64,000 bases of DNA from assembly GCA_041391425.1 (NCBI GenBank), contig JAWKNZ010000004.1:370680-434679 (forward strand), given 5' to 3'. The translations under genes and the position numbers were made by a program. Numbering within the stretch: position 1 is the first letter of the stretch; every line of letters begins with the position of its first letter. The notes under the pieces are model-generated. The model was not told the origin of the DNA and made no database searches. It saw nothing but the letters and a program-made list of their open reading frames with translations. The stretch comes from JAWKNZ01 sp041391425 (GTDB taxonomy: Bacteria; Bdellovibrionota_B; Oligoflexia; Oligoflexales; JAWKNZ01). Positions 29,789 through 39,039 of the stretch are shown here, one piece after another.

Positions 29789-30321
29789 TCGTATTCAACT
29801 ACACGAACAGATTTCATTACAACATCTTCTACCGGGCGGTCATTAGCTCCTGTAGCAACCTTACCAATACTCTGAACAACCTTTAAGCTTTCATCATCCT
29901 TAGTTTCACCAAAAGCTGTATATTGGTTATCCAAAAAGGTCGCATCAGCTACACAAACAAAAAATTGTGATCCAGCAGAGTCTGGATTTTGTGCTCTAGC
30001 CATAGACAAAACCCCCGCCCTGTGAGGAGTAGGATTAAATTCTTGTTGGATTTGATACCCCGGTCCACCGGTACCAGTGCCTTGTGGACATCCTCCTTGA
30101 ATCATAAAACCATCTATAATTCTATGAAACAATAGGCCATCATAAAAACCAGATTTAGCCAAGCCAATCATATTACGGCAATGCCCGGGAGCTACCTTTG
30201 GATTTAGCTTTAAAGTAAAGTTGCCCAAAGATGTATCCACCTCGACATCATACTGCTTATTCTCAAAATCCAAGTTCTCTGTCGCTTTTTCAACTTCATC
30301 TAAATAATTTTTACTTGTCAT
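29785..30321 (-). CDS. Cyclophilin-type peptidyl-prolyl cis-trans isomerase
   Basis: Cyclophilins catalyse proline isomerisation. The core reads VDTSLGNFTLKLNPKVAPG, FYDGLLFHRIIDGFMIQGG with the catalytic Arg, QEFNPTPHRAGVLSMARA and AGSQFFVCV. No signal peptide is seen, so it is probably cytoplasmic. The start at MTSKNYL (30,321) has an AAGG site and is preferred to the ATG seven codons upstream. The gene is downstream of the flavoprotein gene and converges on the metallopeptidase gene. Confidence 0.93.
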   Translation of the reverse strand: MTSKNYLDEVEKATENLDFENKQYDVEVDTSLGNFTLKLNPKVAPGHCRNMIGLAKSGFYDGLLFHRIIDGFMIQGGCPQGTGTGGPGYQIQQEFNPTPHRAGVLSMARAQNPDSAGSQFFVCVADATFLDNQYTAFGETKDDESLKVVQSIGKVATGANDRPVEDVVMKSVRVVEYD

Positions 30322-30533
30322 AATCACGTGCCTTATTTTCATTCAAATCTAGTGCTTTCCTTTAAACCATAGGCAGTCCTTTATGTCCAGTGGCTTTCCA
30401 CCTCTAATCTAATAGGCAGCCTAACCATAGGATATAGAATGATCAGGAAAAAGCACATAGGTTATACATGCGTAATAAAACAACTTTTTCGTAAAATATT
30501 ACAAAGTTCATCCATACCAAAGCCAACAAGCCC

Positions 30534-31964
30534 TCAGCTCAAACCACCTTCAGGATGGGCTTCGCAAAAAGCCAGCTCGGAGGAACTACAGTCCCGACTG
30601 GAAACGACTTTATGGCTTAAATCGCGTAAAGCGGTTCTCAGCCCCTCCTCTACAACTGGGTGATAAAAAGGCATTTTGAGCATATCAAATACTGTCAATT
30701 TTTGTTGAATTGACCAGGCAAGTAAGTGACCCAAATGCTCCCCCGAAGGAGCCAACATTTCAGCACCAAGAATTTTGCCATCTTGTTTACCCCCATACAC
30801 CTTTAACAGCCCCTTATTTTTAGCCATAACCAAAGCCCGTCCCTGGCCCTCATAACTAACCTCTCCCGAAACAAAATCCTCTTGGTTCAAACCTTGATAG
30901 CCAGATCCAGCTATCACAATATTGGGATCAGTAAACACGATCCCCAAGGGAGCCCTTCTTACAAAACACTGCTGTTTATCATTAACAGCATTATAACCTG
31001 CGATACGCCCTTCATCAGAAGCTTCGTGAAGTAATCCTCTTTCCCCAGTTAAGTCACCAGCTAAGTATACCGGTAAATTCTCAACCTGCATTGTGGAAGG
31101 ATCAATTTTAGGTAACCCTTTTGAATTTAGAGAAACTCCTAGATTTTCCAAACCTAAACCATCAATATTAGGCCGGCGTCCAGTTCCAGCAAACACTGCA
31201 TCAAATACCTCACACCGTTCTCCACATGTCACTTTAACCTTGTCCATTCCTTGCTGCTCAACCTTAACCTCAGAATCTACCCAAATAGGAAATTCGCGGC
31301 TAAATATATTATGAGCCTCATCAATCAACTGCGGATCGGTCAAACCAGCTATCCTCCGACTCTGGCCAACCATACAAACATCAACTCCAAGGCGGCTCAT
31401 AGCCTGGCCCAACTCTAAAGAAATCACACCTAAGCCAATAACAGCAATTTTTTTAGGAAATTCATTTAATTCAAAAATTGAATCACTAGTGATAATTAGA
31501 TTCTCTGACAAATTCCATGAGCTAGGTATATTTACAACGCTACCTGTAGCGACGATAAGCTTGTCGACAGCAATTTTTTCTCCATTTACTTCGATAGATT
31601 GTGGACTCAATATACGAGCGTGCCCTTTAATATTACGATCACCTAATTCCTTAAACCCTCCTGATAATACTCCTCGTACAAAACGATCCCGTAAATTTCT
31701 AACCCTTTGCATAACCGCCTGAGCATCTATACGCAATTCATCGGAGCCGCTAATCCCTAGTTCTGTGAATTTGTGTCGCCTATAAAAATCATTTGCAGTC
31801 TGTAAAAAAACCTTTGATGGCATGCAGCCTACACGAGCACAAGTCGTCCCATAAGACCCCGAATTGATCATAATTACATTTTGAGTTTTTTTCTTTACTT
31901 CACTCCAGGCAGAAAGGCCTGCACTTCCAGCCCCTATAATTGCAACATCAACTTTTTTATTCAT
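30534..31964 (-). CDS. Dihydrolipoamide dehydrogenase-like flavoprotein disulfide reductase
   Basis: The 476-residue protein is a class I pyridine nucleotide-disulfide oxidoreductase. The FAD motif is AIIGAGSAGLSA, the redox-active pair is in TTCARVGCMPSK, the NAD(P)-binding motif is VIGLGVISLELG, the second FAD motif is VYLAGDL, and the C-terminal catalytic dyad is in HPVVEEGLR. No E1/E2 2-oxoacid dehydrogenase genes are nearby, so the partner protein is unknown and the name is by family. The residues after the dimerisation domain (about 25) are extra. Confidence 0.85.
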   Translation of the reverse strand: MNKKVDVAIIGAGSAGLSAWSEVKKKTQNVIMINSGSYGTTCARVGCMPSKVFLQTANDFYRRHKFTELGISGSDELRIDAQAVMQRVRNLRDRFVRGVLSGGFKELGDRNIKGHARILSPQSIEVNGEKIAVDKLIVATGSVVNIPSSWNLSENLIITSDSIFELNEFPKKIAVIGLGVISLELGQAMSRLGVDVCMVGQSRRIAGLTDPQLIDEAHNIFSREFPIWVDSEVKVEQQGMDKVKVTCGERCEVFDAVFAGTGRRPNIDGLGLENLGVSLNSKGLPKIDPSTMQVENLPVYLAGDLTGERGLLHEASDEGRIAGYNAVNDKQQCFVRRAPLGIVFTDPNIVIAGSGYQGLNQEDFVSGEVSYEGQGRALVMAKNKGLLKVYGGKQDGKILGAEMLAPSGEHLGHLLAWSIQQKLTVFDMLKMPFYHPVVEEGLRTALRDLSHKVVSSRDCSSSELAFCEAHPEGGLS

Positions 31965-32173
31965 AACGCCCTTTCATAAGCTCTTAGAAGCTAATTATCC
32001 TCTGTTCCTTTAGATCGTACTCGCATCAGATAGCCTCGTATTAAGCCCTTAAGCTCCAGTTTAGAATTTCCAGATTATAATATGGCATCAAAATTGCTGA
32101 ATTTCAAATGCGGTTGGAGTAGCCCAACCATGAGGACATGCTTACACCTCCACAAACGAAAAAGGACAAAGTC

Positions 32174-33568
32174 ATGCATTTACAAAAGGTTATTTATGAC
32201 ATCTTCAACTTCATACGAAGGTCTCACTTGCCGAGAATGCGAAAGATCTTTGCCATATCTATGTCAATAATTTTGACAAATGACGCATTCTCAAACGTTA
32301 TTGGAGGCGATACACAGAACTTCAACCCAAACAGCGATGGAATCGGTTTTATAACAGTACAAAGCTCACAAACATTGCCACAATGGTCCTTAAATTTAGG
32401 AGCTTTTTTAGACCATGCTATAAACACTCTTCCGGTTTTCGAAACTGTCGATGGCGAGCAGTCACGCGGTACCGTAAATGATTCACTCACCAGTTTACAA
32501 CTGCATATCGGTTATGGTCTGCTAAAAAATTGGGAACTGGGAATCAGCCTTCCATATGTACTTACACAGTCAGTAAATTCCAATCAGGACTATCAGGGAG
32601 AATTTGCCGATAACGGACTGACAGCCGTTAGCATCGATTCTAAGTACCACCTCTGGAATAACGATCGTTTTGGACTTGCTGTTATAGGTTCAATTAATGC
32701 TAACGAGATCCAAGATAATCCATTTGCAGGTAAAGAGGCTGGCCCAACCATAAATTTAGAGCTCGCGGGAGATGTTAAACTCAACAAACACCTATTTGCA
32801 ATCAACATCGGACACCGCTTTAAAAAACCTGGTAAAAAGAATGCGATCGATGATCCAATCGATCCAATAAAGAACCAATTTATATGGTCAGGAGCGGCAA
32901 ATTTTGCTATTGACAATACTAATTATATTGTTAGTGAGTTTTATGGAAGCGTTCCAACCAACAACACATTAAATAAGTCTGATCGTACAAATTCTTCGGC
33001 AGAAATTTTAGCGTCTTATAAAAAGATTATCCCAACTATGCAACTTGCCACTTATGCGGGTATCGCCAGTGAGCTCATGCATGGTCTATCTTCTCCCGAC
33101 TGGCGTCTATTTGCAGGTATAAATTGGACCATTGAAACCAAAAAAGCTCCAGTTGAACCAGTAGTCATAGAAAAGCCAGAAAAATTCATCGAAGGCCCCT
33201 TAGGCCCAATCAAGAAGAAAGAAGTTATAACCCTTCACGATATCTTGTTTGCTTTCAACTCAGATAAATTGATTCTAAGAGGACAAAACACTTCGGTTTT
33301 TAAGCTTAAGGATCAACTTGATGCAGGCGATGGTTTCAAACGTCTTATCATAGCAGGGCATACAGATTCTATTGGGTCTTCAAACTATAACCGTGATCTA
33401 AGTAAGAGACGTGCCAATACCTTAAGAAATTGGTTGATAAAAAACTATGACATCGACCCCAAAAAAGTCACCACAATTGGCTTAGGTGAATCAGAGCCTA
33501 TCGATACAAATAATACAGAAAAAGGTAGGCAGATGAATAGAAGGGTTGAATTTAAAATATTTAGGTAA
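32174..33568 (+). CDS. OmpA-family outer membrane protein
   Basis: The 464-residue protein has a positively charged N-terminus and hydrophobic signal (MRKIFAISMSIILTNDAFS), a beta-strand-rich domain like an outer-membrane barrel (residues about 50-340), and a C-terminal peptidoglycan-binding OmpA domain (FNSDKL, IIAGHTDSIGSSNYNRDLSKRRA, NRRVEFKI). It should tether the outer membrane to the wall. The start at 32,174 has AAAGGA well placed. The PKD lipoprotein follows after 31 bases. Confidence 0.85.
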   Translation: MHLQKVIYDIFNFIRRSHLPRMRKIFAISMSIILTNDAFSNVIGGDTQNFNPNSDGIGFITVQSSQTLPQWSLNLGAFLDHAINTLPVFETVDGEQSRGTVNDSLTSLQLHIGYGLLKNWELGISLPYVLTQSVNSNQDYQGEFADNGLTAVSIDSKYHLWNNDRFGLAVIGSINANEIQDNPFAGKEAGPTINLELAGDVKLNKHLFAINIGHRFKKPGKKNAIDDPIDPIKNQFIWSGAANFAIDNTNYIVSEFYGSVPTNNTLNKSDRTNSSAEILASYKKIIPTMQLATYAGIASELMHGLSSPDWRLFAGINWTIETKKAPVEPVVIEKPEKFIEGPLGPIKKKEVITLHDILFAFNSDKLILRGQNTSVFKLKDQLDAGDGFKRLIIAGHTDSIGSSNYNRDLSKRRANTLRNWLIKNYDIDPKKVTTIGLGESEPIDTNNTEKGRQMNRRVEFKIFR

Positions 33569-33599
33569 GAAATTGTATTTAAAATGAAGGAGCATAATT

Positions 33600-34079
33600 G
33601 TGGGCAATAAAATAACAAATATAATTCTAGTTTTTATGCTAAGCCTCTTGATGCCTTCCGCATGTAAAAAAGCTAGATATAAAATTGTCAATAAACCTGG
33701 GACCAACGAGTCACAGGAAACGAAGGAATTTACTGACCAACCCCAAGATGAGCAACGCTCTCCAGCATCATTTTATTTTGAAGCGACACCGGGGACCACT
33801 CAGCCTAATAAAGACATTAAAATTTCCGCACATTGCGAGACATCGCTCAGCCATCATATCGAATGGTCTCTTGGGGACGATAGTGCTAAATCAGAAGGAA
33901 CGACTATAACTCATAGCTATGCTGAAATAGGAAGTTATGATATTGTTGGCACTTGTGTCCTAGAAGATGGTAGACGTTTGCAAACCCAAGTTAGAATAAA
34001 TATTGTAGATGAAACAAATAATAATGGACAAAATCCGAATCAAAGACCAACTCAAAAGTCTCCTATACAAAAGCTATAA
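33600..34079 (+). CDS. Lipoprotein with PKD-like domain
   Basis: The 159-residue protein starts at a GTG and has a lipoprotein signal ending in LMPSAC, so it is probably lipid-anchored at Cys22. A Ser/Thr/Gln-rich linker is followed by a PKD-like immunoglobulin fold (WSLGDDSAKSEG...ITHSYAEIGSYDIVGTCVLEDG) and a polar tail. It follows the OmpA-family gene by 31 bases and probably shares its transcript. PKD domains usually mediate protein or glycan contacts; the ligand is unknown. Confidence 0.72.
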   Translation: MGNKITNIILVFMLSLLMPSACKKARYKIVNKPGTNESQETKEFTDQPQDEQRSPASFYFEATPGTTQPNKDIKISAHCETSLSHHIEWSLGDDSAKSEGTTITHSYAEIGSYDIVGTCVLEDGRRLQTQVRINIVDETNNNGQNPNQRPTQKSPIQKL

Positions 34080-34100
34080 TTTAGGAAAGAAGCACTAACA

Positions 34101-35264
34101 TTGTATAAACTCATAGCTACTTGCCCAAACGATCTGAAAGAGGTGGTTGCCACAGAATTGGAATCGTTGGGCGCAAAAAATGTCCGAACCAGCTATATGG
34201 CTGTCTACTTCGAAGCAAACGAAGAAGATTATTATAAAATCCATTTAAAGTGCTCAACAGCAAGCCAAATTTTGCAAATATTAAGAGAATCATCGGCTCG
34301 CAATCTTGACATCATTTTTTCCCAAGCCAAACGTATTAATTGGCCACAATATATCCCATCAAACAAAAGCTACAAAATTGATGTAAAGCTTAATTCTCAG
34401 AATAATGAAATAAGCTATAACGCCGTCGACATAAGTAAGAAAACCCGCTTAGCTATTGAACACGTTTTCCATATAAAAAATCAGTCCTTAGCAAAAGTAA
34501 ACTTAAAAGAACCTGATATTATAATCTCAGTTTATATTGATCAAGGTCGGATGACCGTAAGCCTAGTAAGCTCCGGCAAAAGCCTGCATAAAAGAGGCTA
34601 CCGCACTAAAGGGCATCCAGCTCCAATTAAAGAAACTCTAGCAGCAGCCCTTCTCAAACTGTCAAATTATGATGGTAAAGAAACTTTGCTCGACCCTATG
34701 GCAGGCAGTGGTACCATTGCAATAGAAGCTTGCATGTTAGCCCTGAACAAAGCTGCCCACATCCACCGCAAAAAAGGCCAATTCGGCTTTGAGCACCTTA
34801 ATTCCTTTAACAAACAGATGTGGCGTCAGACACAAGAAAGAACTCGTTTAGAGCGGATTGATAAACCTATTAAAAGAATCATTGCTTCAGATATCAACTC
34901 CGAATACATTGAAATGGCAAAAGCAAATGCTTTGCGAGCCCGTGTAGAAAAATATATAGAATTCTCACCCGTGTCTTTTTTCGAAATAGAAAGACCAGAG
35001 GAAAGCGGCCTTATTATAGCAAATCTACCCTATGGCACGCGCCTACAAGCAAATAAAGATGATACAGAATTTTACGAAGAACATGAATTCTACCAAGCTA
35101 TAGGGACTCATTTAAAAACACAGTTCTATGGCTGGAGGGCTGCACTATTATGTCCAGAAGATGCTCCTTGGAAATCCATGGGATTAAAACCAAGTAAAAA
35201 ATTCAGCCTACTAAATGGATCTATCAAGACAAAATTTCTAATTTTTGAAATTAAAGCAAAATAA
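34101..35264 (+). CDS. rlmL: THUMP-domain rRNA N2-guanine methyltransferase, RlmL-like
   Basis: The 387-residue protein has an N-terminal THUMP RNA-binding domain and a Rossmann methyltransferase domain with LLDPMAGSGTIAIEAC and the NLPYGTR catalytic motif of N2-guanine methyltransferases. It matches the RlmL half of the fused RlmKL of gammaproteobacteria, which methylates G2445 of 23S rRNA. Translation starts at a TTG with AGGAAAG upstream, 21 bases after the PKD lipoprotein gene. Confidence 0.85.
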   Translation: MYKLIATCPNDLKEVVATELESLGAKNVRTSYMAVYFEANEEDYYKIHLKCSTASQILQILRESSARNLDIIFSQAKRINWPQYIPSNKSYKIDVKLNSQNNEISYNAVDISKKTRLAIEHVFHIKNQSLAKVNLKEPDIIISVYIDQGRMTVSLVSSGKSLHKRGYRTKGHPAPIKETLAAALLKLSNYDGKETLLDPMAGSGTIAIEACMLALNKAAHIHRKKGQFGFEHLNSFNKQMWRQTQERTRLERIDKPIKRIIASDINSEYIEMAKANALRARVEKYIEFSPVSFFEIERPEESGLIIANLPYGTRLQANKDDTEFYEEHEFYQAIGTHLKTQFYGWRAALLCPEDAPWKSMGLKPSKKFSLLNGSIKTKFLIFEIKAK

Positions 35265-35349
35265 CTATCATTTTTTTAATAAGACAAACCTAGAGCTAAA
35301 ATACCTACGGACCTAAAAAAGCCTAGCTATAAAAAGTCAGATTACAAGG

Positions 35350-35828
35350 CTACTCATCTAATTGACCAGTCGCCTTCTCTCTTACAAGCTGCCCCAAAGT
35401 CTTTTGAATATCTTCTTCTTGAATATATTCAAACTCTATATCTTCTTTAGAGGCTCCGGAGACAAACTTTTTTTCCTCATTCTCTTTCTTAACCACAAAC
35501 ACTTTTAAAAATGACTTTAAAGTATTCCGAACCGCACTGCCGTACAATTTCTGGCTAGCCCAAGCCTCTTCACTGATAATTGCGGTACCAACATGCCATA
35601 ATGGAAGAAAATCCAACCCCTCCAATGACCAAGCATATTGTGCTTCCAATCCCATGTGACTTGCAAATCTAGCAAAATCACGGGCAAACTTTTGATCCTC
35701 GCTAATGACAAGAACACTAGCAATATCTTTATAAGAAGCCTGATAATTTGACTTAGTATCTTTAAAAGGTAGCAAAGGTGTAATTTGATTCGCACCAGAC
35801 CGAGAAAAAGTTTATTAGCTTCCAACAT
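35350..35828 (-). CDS. Protein of unknown function, possibly receiver-like (one apparent frameshift)
   Basis: A frame of about 141 residues (ASVLVISEDQKFARDFARFASHMGLEAQYAWSLEG split by normal sequence) recalls a degenerate response-regulator receiver domain, but no phospho-acceptor pattern is clear. Adding one T in the run at 35,805-35,809 joins it to an upstream ATG, giving MLEANKLFSRSGANQITP and a 159-residue protein. The similarity is weak. The gene converges on rlmL and stands alone. Confidence 0.45.
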
Positions 35829-36294
35829 AAATTTCCTTAATTATAGTTTTCATGGAGTGATTATAATACACACCTATATCTGCCATATTATATATTAAAG
35901 TTTATTAAAAATTAATTAAAATATTAAGATTTATAGTACTATATTTCCAACGAGGGGCTGTGACAACTCGAAGATAGAAACACCAATAAAAAATAACCGA
36001 AGTTATATAGGTATAATGAGAACACTTTTTTCTAAAGCAATGTGGAAATCCAAAGGCATCAGACTGATTCTAGTAAATAACCATGCCAAACGAATTTCAC
36101 TATGATAACTTAAAGTTGTAATTATCTAACGCCCCTAAAAATCTGATAAATAAGGGGGTGCAAAAAAACCTGCTTTCGGCTGCGCTAGATACCAAGCTCT
36201 AACGAAACAGAAATGTTATATATGCATAATAAAAGCATTTTTCTAAAACACTGGAAGCTTATGCACATCTGGCAGCTTCAAAATATGGATAAAA
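35829..36294. other. A/T-rich intergenic region
   Basis: No gene was found in these 466 bases. A G/C-rich hairpin can form near 36,130-36,160 (CCCCT pairing with AGGGG), and several A/T-rich promoter-like stretches precede cysQ, but none stands out as a clear match. Confidence 0.35.
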
Positions 36295-37071
36295 ATGGAC
36301 GAATTAGCAAGACACATCATTGATATTGTACAAGAAGCAGGAGAGATTCTCCTTCATTATTATAAACGCAAAAATCTAAAAATTGACCATAAAAGAGATG
36401 CATCTCCAGTCACAGAAGCAGATTTAGCGGTTGATGCCTACATTACCAAAGCATTAGAAAACTCCCCCTTTGCTGCACCCGTTATAAGTGAAGAAGGCCA
36501 CCACAAAGACATAGACGAAATGCTCTCTAGCGAGCGTCTATGGCTAGTCGATCCCTTAGACGGAACCAGAAGTTTTATCAATCAATCTGATGAGTTTGCT
36601 GTTTGCATTGGCCACCTTGAGAACCTAAAACCAAACTTTGGTGTAATACTACTCCCGGTAACTGGTACGGTCTATTATGGCTCATCAGAGCTCGGTGCAT
36701 TTAAGCTCAACAAACATGGAAATAGAACCCCTATTATGAGCGCTCCGAGTAGGCCTAGTACAATTGTGGCTAATCATAATTTGAAAATACCTAAAAATAT
36801 TGAGCAAAGCTTCAATATAATGAGAATGTCGGCAGCAGGAAAGTTCGGTCTCGTAGCAGAAGGTGCGGCAGGCCTCTATATCCGCAAAGGCTCAACTTGT
36901 GAATGGGATACAGCTGCAGGCCAGTGCATAGTAGAAGCAGCGGGAGGAAAGGTTTGTGATTTTTCGGGACAGCCACTTTCCTATGGAAAGGAAAATTTTC
37001 TTAATAAATCTTTTGTAGCCATAGCATCCGATATAGAAGATTGGCAAATTATTTTGAGCTCGTTTCTTTAG
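36295..37071 (+). CDS. cysQ: 3'(2'),5'-bisphosphate nucleotidase CysQ
   Basis: CysQ hydrolyses 3'-phosphoadenosine 5'-phosphate, a by-product of sulfate assimilation. The 258-residue protein belongs to the inositol monophosphatase superfamily and has the metal-binding motifs SEEGHH, WLVDPLDGTRSFI and CEWDTAAGQCIVEAAGG. KRDASPVTEADLAVD near the N-terminus also matches. It is followed by the hipBA promoter region, with no sign of co-transcription. Confidence 0.88.
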   Translation: MDELARHIIDIVQEAGEILLHYYKRKNLKIDHKRDASPVTEADLAVDAYITKALENSPFAAPVISEEGHHKDIDEMLSSERLWLVDPLDGTRSFINQSDEFAVCIGHLENLKPNFGVILLPVTGTVYYGSSELGAFKLNKHGNRTPIMSAPSRPSTIVANHNLKIPKNIEQSFNIMRMSAAGKFGLVAEGAAGLYIRKGSTCEWDTAAGQCIVEAAGGKVCDFSGQPLSYGKENFLNKSFVAIASDIEDWQIILSSFL

Positions 37072-37156
37072 AAAATTTAACTAGGTATGAAAAAAAAGCA
37101 TTGGAGTTAACTATTCTTATAGAAAAATTTTCTTAAGTTAGTAAAACACTCTTGCT

Positions 37157-37180
37157 TTATTCTCCCTATTGGGAGAATAA
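37157..37180. promoter_or_regulatory. Putative HipB operator O1
   Basis: A near-perfect palindrome with core TTCTCCCTATTGGGAGAA. Its centre lies at 37,168.5, exactly 50 bases upstream of O2. It is the outermost of three alike sites before hipB. Confidence 0.7.
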
Positions 37181-37207
37181 AATGTGAAAAACCGTGAACT
37201 TCATAAT

Positions 37208-37229
37208 ATTTCTCCCTATAGGGAGAAAT
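37208..37229. promoter_or_regulatory. Putative HipB operator O2
   Basis: A perfect palindrome with core TTCTCCCTATAGGGAGAA, centred at 37,218.5. It lies immediately upstream of the likely -35 box. Confidence 0.75.
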
Positions 37230-37233
37230 TGCT

Positions 37234-37261
37234 TTGCTTGAATAGGAATATCGACTATAAT
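37234..37261 (+). promoter_or_regulatory. hipBA promoter
   Basis: TTGCTT at 37,234-37,239 and a consensus TATAAT at 37,256-37,261 are 16 bases apart. The -10 box runs into operator O3 and the -35 box begins five bases after O2, so occupancy of either site should block polymerase. Confidence 0.65.
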
Positions 37262-37279
37262 CTCCCTATAGGGAGATTA
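37258..37279. promoter_or_regulatory. Putative HipB operator O3
   Basis: A perfect palindrome with core AATCTCCCTATAGGGAGATT, centred at 37,268.5, 50 bases from O2. It overlaps the last bases of the -10 box, and its right arm AGGGAGA doubles as the ribosome-binding site of hipB, whose ATG is five bases downstream. Confidence 0.75.
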
Positions 37280-37283
37280 AGAT

Positions 37284-37508
37284 ATGGTAATACAAATTAA
37301 TGATACTAAACAACTAGTGAGGGTACTTACCGAAAGAAGAAAAAGCCTTGGACTCTCACAAGACGAACTTGCAACTCTTTGCAACCTATCAATTAACGGG
37401 ATCAGTAAATTCGAGAGCAATGCCGGAGAAAGAGAAATAAAGCTTTCGACACTATTCAAACTAAGCCAAATTCTTGGTTTCAAAATTGCGCTGGAGCTTG
37501 AAGATTGA
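37284..37508 (+). CDS. hipB: HipB-like antitoxin/repressor
   Basis: The 74-residue protein is a single XRE-type helix-turn-helix domain (RRKSLGLSQDELATLCNLSINGISKFES), the fold of HipB. HipB binds operators as a dimer and also neutralises the HipA kinase, so the pair autoregulates. The gene overlaps hipA by four bases (TTGA). Three palindromes precede it. Compared with Escherichia coli HipB the C-terminal tail is short. Confidence 0.88.
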   Translation: MVIQINDTKQLVRVLTERRKSLGLSQDELATLCNLSINGISKFESNAGEREIKLSTLFKLSQILGFKIALELED

Positions 37509-38782
37509 ACCAACAAAACAAAATAAATAAGCTCAATGTATATTATGAAGATATATTGATTGGCAAATTAGTTAGAGATAAAGAACTTGTTTGTTCATTC
37601 TCCTATAGTGAAAACTGGCTCAAATACCCAGATAAATTCCAGCTAAGCCTTGTGATGCCATTCCAAAAAGAGCCTTTTGGCAATAGAGTGACATTGTCAT
37701 TTTTTGAAAATCTTCTACCTGAAGGAGAAACTAGAGCTATACTTGAAAAGAGCCAACATGTAAAAGGCTCTTTTGATTTCTTAAAGAAGTTTGGAAAAGA
37801 CTGCGCAGGAGCAATCATTATTTCCCCGGAATCTTCTTCACCATATAAAAAAACAGAGGGAAAAGAAGTCAAAATCGAAATAGAGCAAATATACCAAGCA
37901 ATTGATCAAAAGCAATCTGTTGCAGAAATAATAGCAGAAAAGCATCAGGGCTACCTTTCAATTGCCGGAGCACAAGATAAATTTTCTGCCATTTTCAAAG
38001 AAGAGAGTTTCTATATCCCAACAAACGGACGTCCAACGACTCATATTATCAAATTACCAATTTATCGATCAAACATAAGGGAATCAGTCTATAATGAGTA
38101 TTATTGCATGAGGCTCGCAAAGTTAGTTGGATTAAATGTTCCTGATTGTAAAGTATTAGATGATAATAATCATCCTCTATTTATAACAAAACGATTTGAT
38201 CGATTCAAAGGTACAGATGGTAAGATACATCGCATCCATCAGCAAGATTTTTGCCAAGCCCAAGGAATTGTAAGCGAACAAAAGTATGAGGAGAAAGGTG
38301 GGCCAAGTCTAAAAGATAATTATGAACTCATCAAAGCAAACGTTACAATTAAAAAAAGACCTTCTACCCTTTTTGCATATTTAGATTGGATCTGTTTCAA
38401 CCTTTTAATAGGAAATAACGATAGCCATTCAAAAAATATATCATTTTTATTAAACAATCACAAAATTGAATTATCCCCTTTTTACGACCTCATATGCACC
38501 GCAATCTACCCAAAACTCAATAAAAACTTCTCTTTTATGATTGGTGATCGTGACGATGCATCTAAAATCGGTAAGAATCAACTGGAAATGATCGATTCAA
38601 ATCTTAGCTTAAGGCAAGGTACTATGAAGGAAAGAATACTTATGATGAGTGATAAACTCAAAAAACATAAAAACGCATTAGCTGATGAAATCAAAGCAGA
38701 ATTTAATCAAGCAAAAATTATAAATGAGATTGCAGATCTAATAGGAAAACGTTGTAGAAGCTTAAAAAGGCAAGGGTTATAA
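37505..38782 (+). CDS. hipA: HipA-like serine/threonine kinase toxin
   Basis: HipA toxins phosphorylate aminoacyl-tRNA synthetases (GltX in Escherichia coli) and trigger dormancy. The 425-residue protein has the N-terminal subdomain (SLVMPFQKEPF, FENLLPEG), the GAQDKFSAIF loop, THIIKLPI, the catalytic segment IGNNDSHSKNISFLL and the metal-binding PFYDLICT. All key residues seem present, so activity is plausible. Translation starts at a TTG overlapping the hipB stop, which suggests lower expression than the antitoxin. Confidence 0.9.
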   Translation: MNQQNKINKLNVYYEDILIGKLVRDKELVCSFSYSENWLKYPDKFQLSLVMPFQKEPFGNRVTLSFFENLLPEGETRAILEKSQHVKGSFDFLKKFGKDCAGAIIISPESSSPYKKTEGKEVKIEIEQIYQAIDQKQSVAEIIAEKHQGYLSIAGAQDKFSAIFKEESFYIPTNGRPTTHIIKLPIYRSNIRESVYNEYYCMRLAKLVGLNVPDCKVLDDNNHPLFITKRFDRFKGTDGKIHRIHQQDFCQAQGIVSEQKYEEKGGPSLKDNYELIKANVTIKKRPSTLFAYLDWICFNLLIGNNDSHSKNISFLLNNHKIELSPFYDLICTAIYPKLNKNFSFMIGDRDDASKIGKNQLEMIDSNLSLRQGTMKERILMMSDKLKKHKNALADEIKAEFNQAKIINEIADLIGKRCRSLKRQGL

Positions 38783-38860
38783 TTAGTCAATCAATAAGAC
38801 ATTACACCGCCACAAAACTTTCAAAGCAACTAAATAACAAACCAAAGGTAGAAAAAAAAA

Positions 38861-39029
38861 TTGTAACTATTCAGCGTATTTTTTCCCTTCAATATGTCGC
38901 TTGATATATCGTCATCCTGAGTGAAGCGAAGGATCTATTTCGCAATTTTGAGATCCTTCGCTTCACTCAGGATGACGGGCAGTCAAGGCTTTGAATCGAT
39001 CAGATAAAAAATACGCTGAATAGTTACAA
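38861..39029. repeat. Nested inverted-repeat element (MITE-like)
   Basis: The outer arms (38,861-38,884 and 39,006-39,029) are 24-bp inverted repeats that begin TTGTAACTATTCAGCG. Inside them, 38,911-38,936 and 38,951-38,976 form a perfect 26-bp hairpin with core CATCCTGAGTGAAGCGAAGG around a 14-base loop. Similar CCTGAG-GAAGCGAAGGATC hairpins are familiar as dispersed repeats in many unrelated bacteria. It lies between convergent hipA and the SpoU gene and may also terminate both transcripts. Confidence 0.8.
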
Positions 39030-39039
39030 AAAATTTATC

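Noticed and set aside
38911..38976. CRISPR or riboswitch
   Set aside because: It is one perfect hairpin between convergent genes; no spacer array or ligand-binding consensus is visible.
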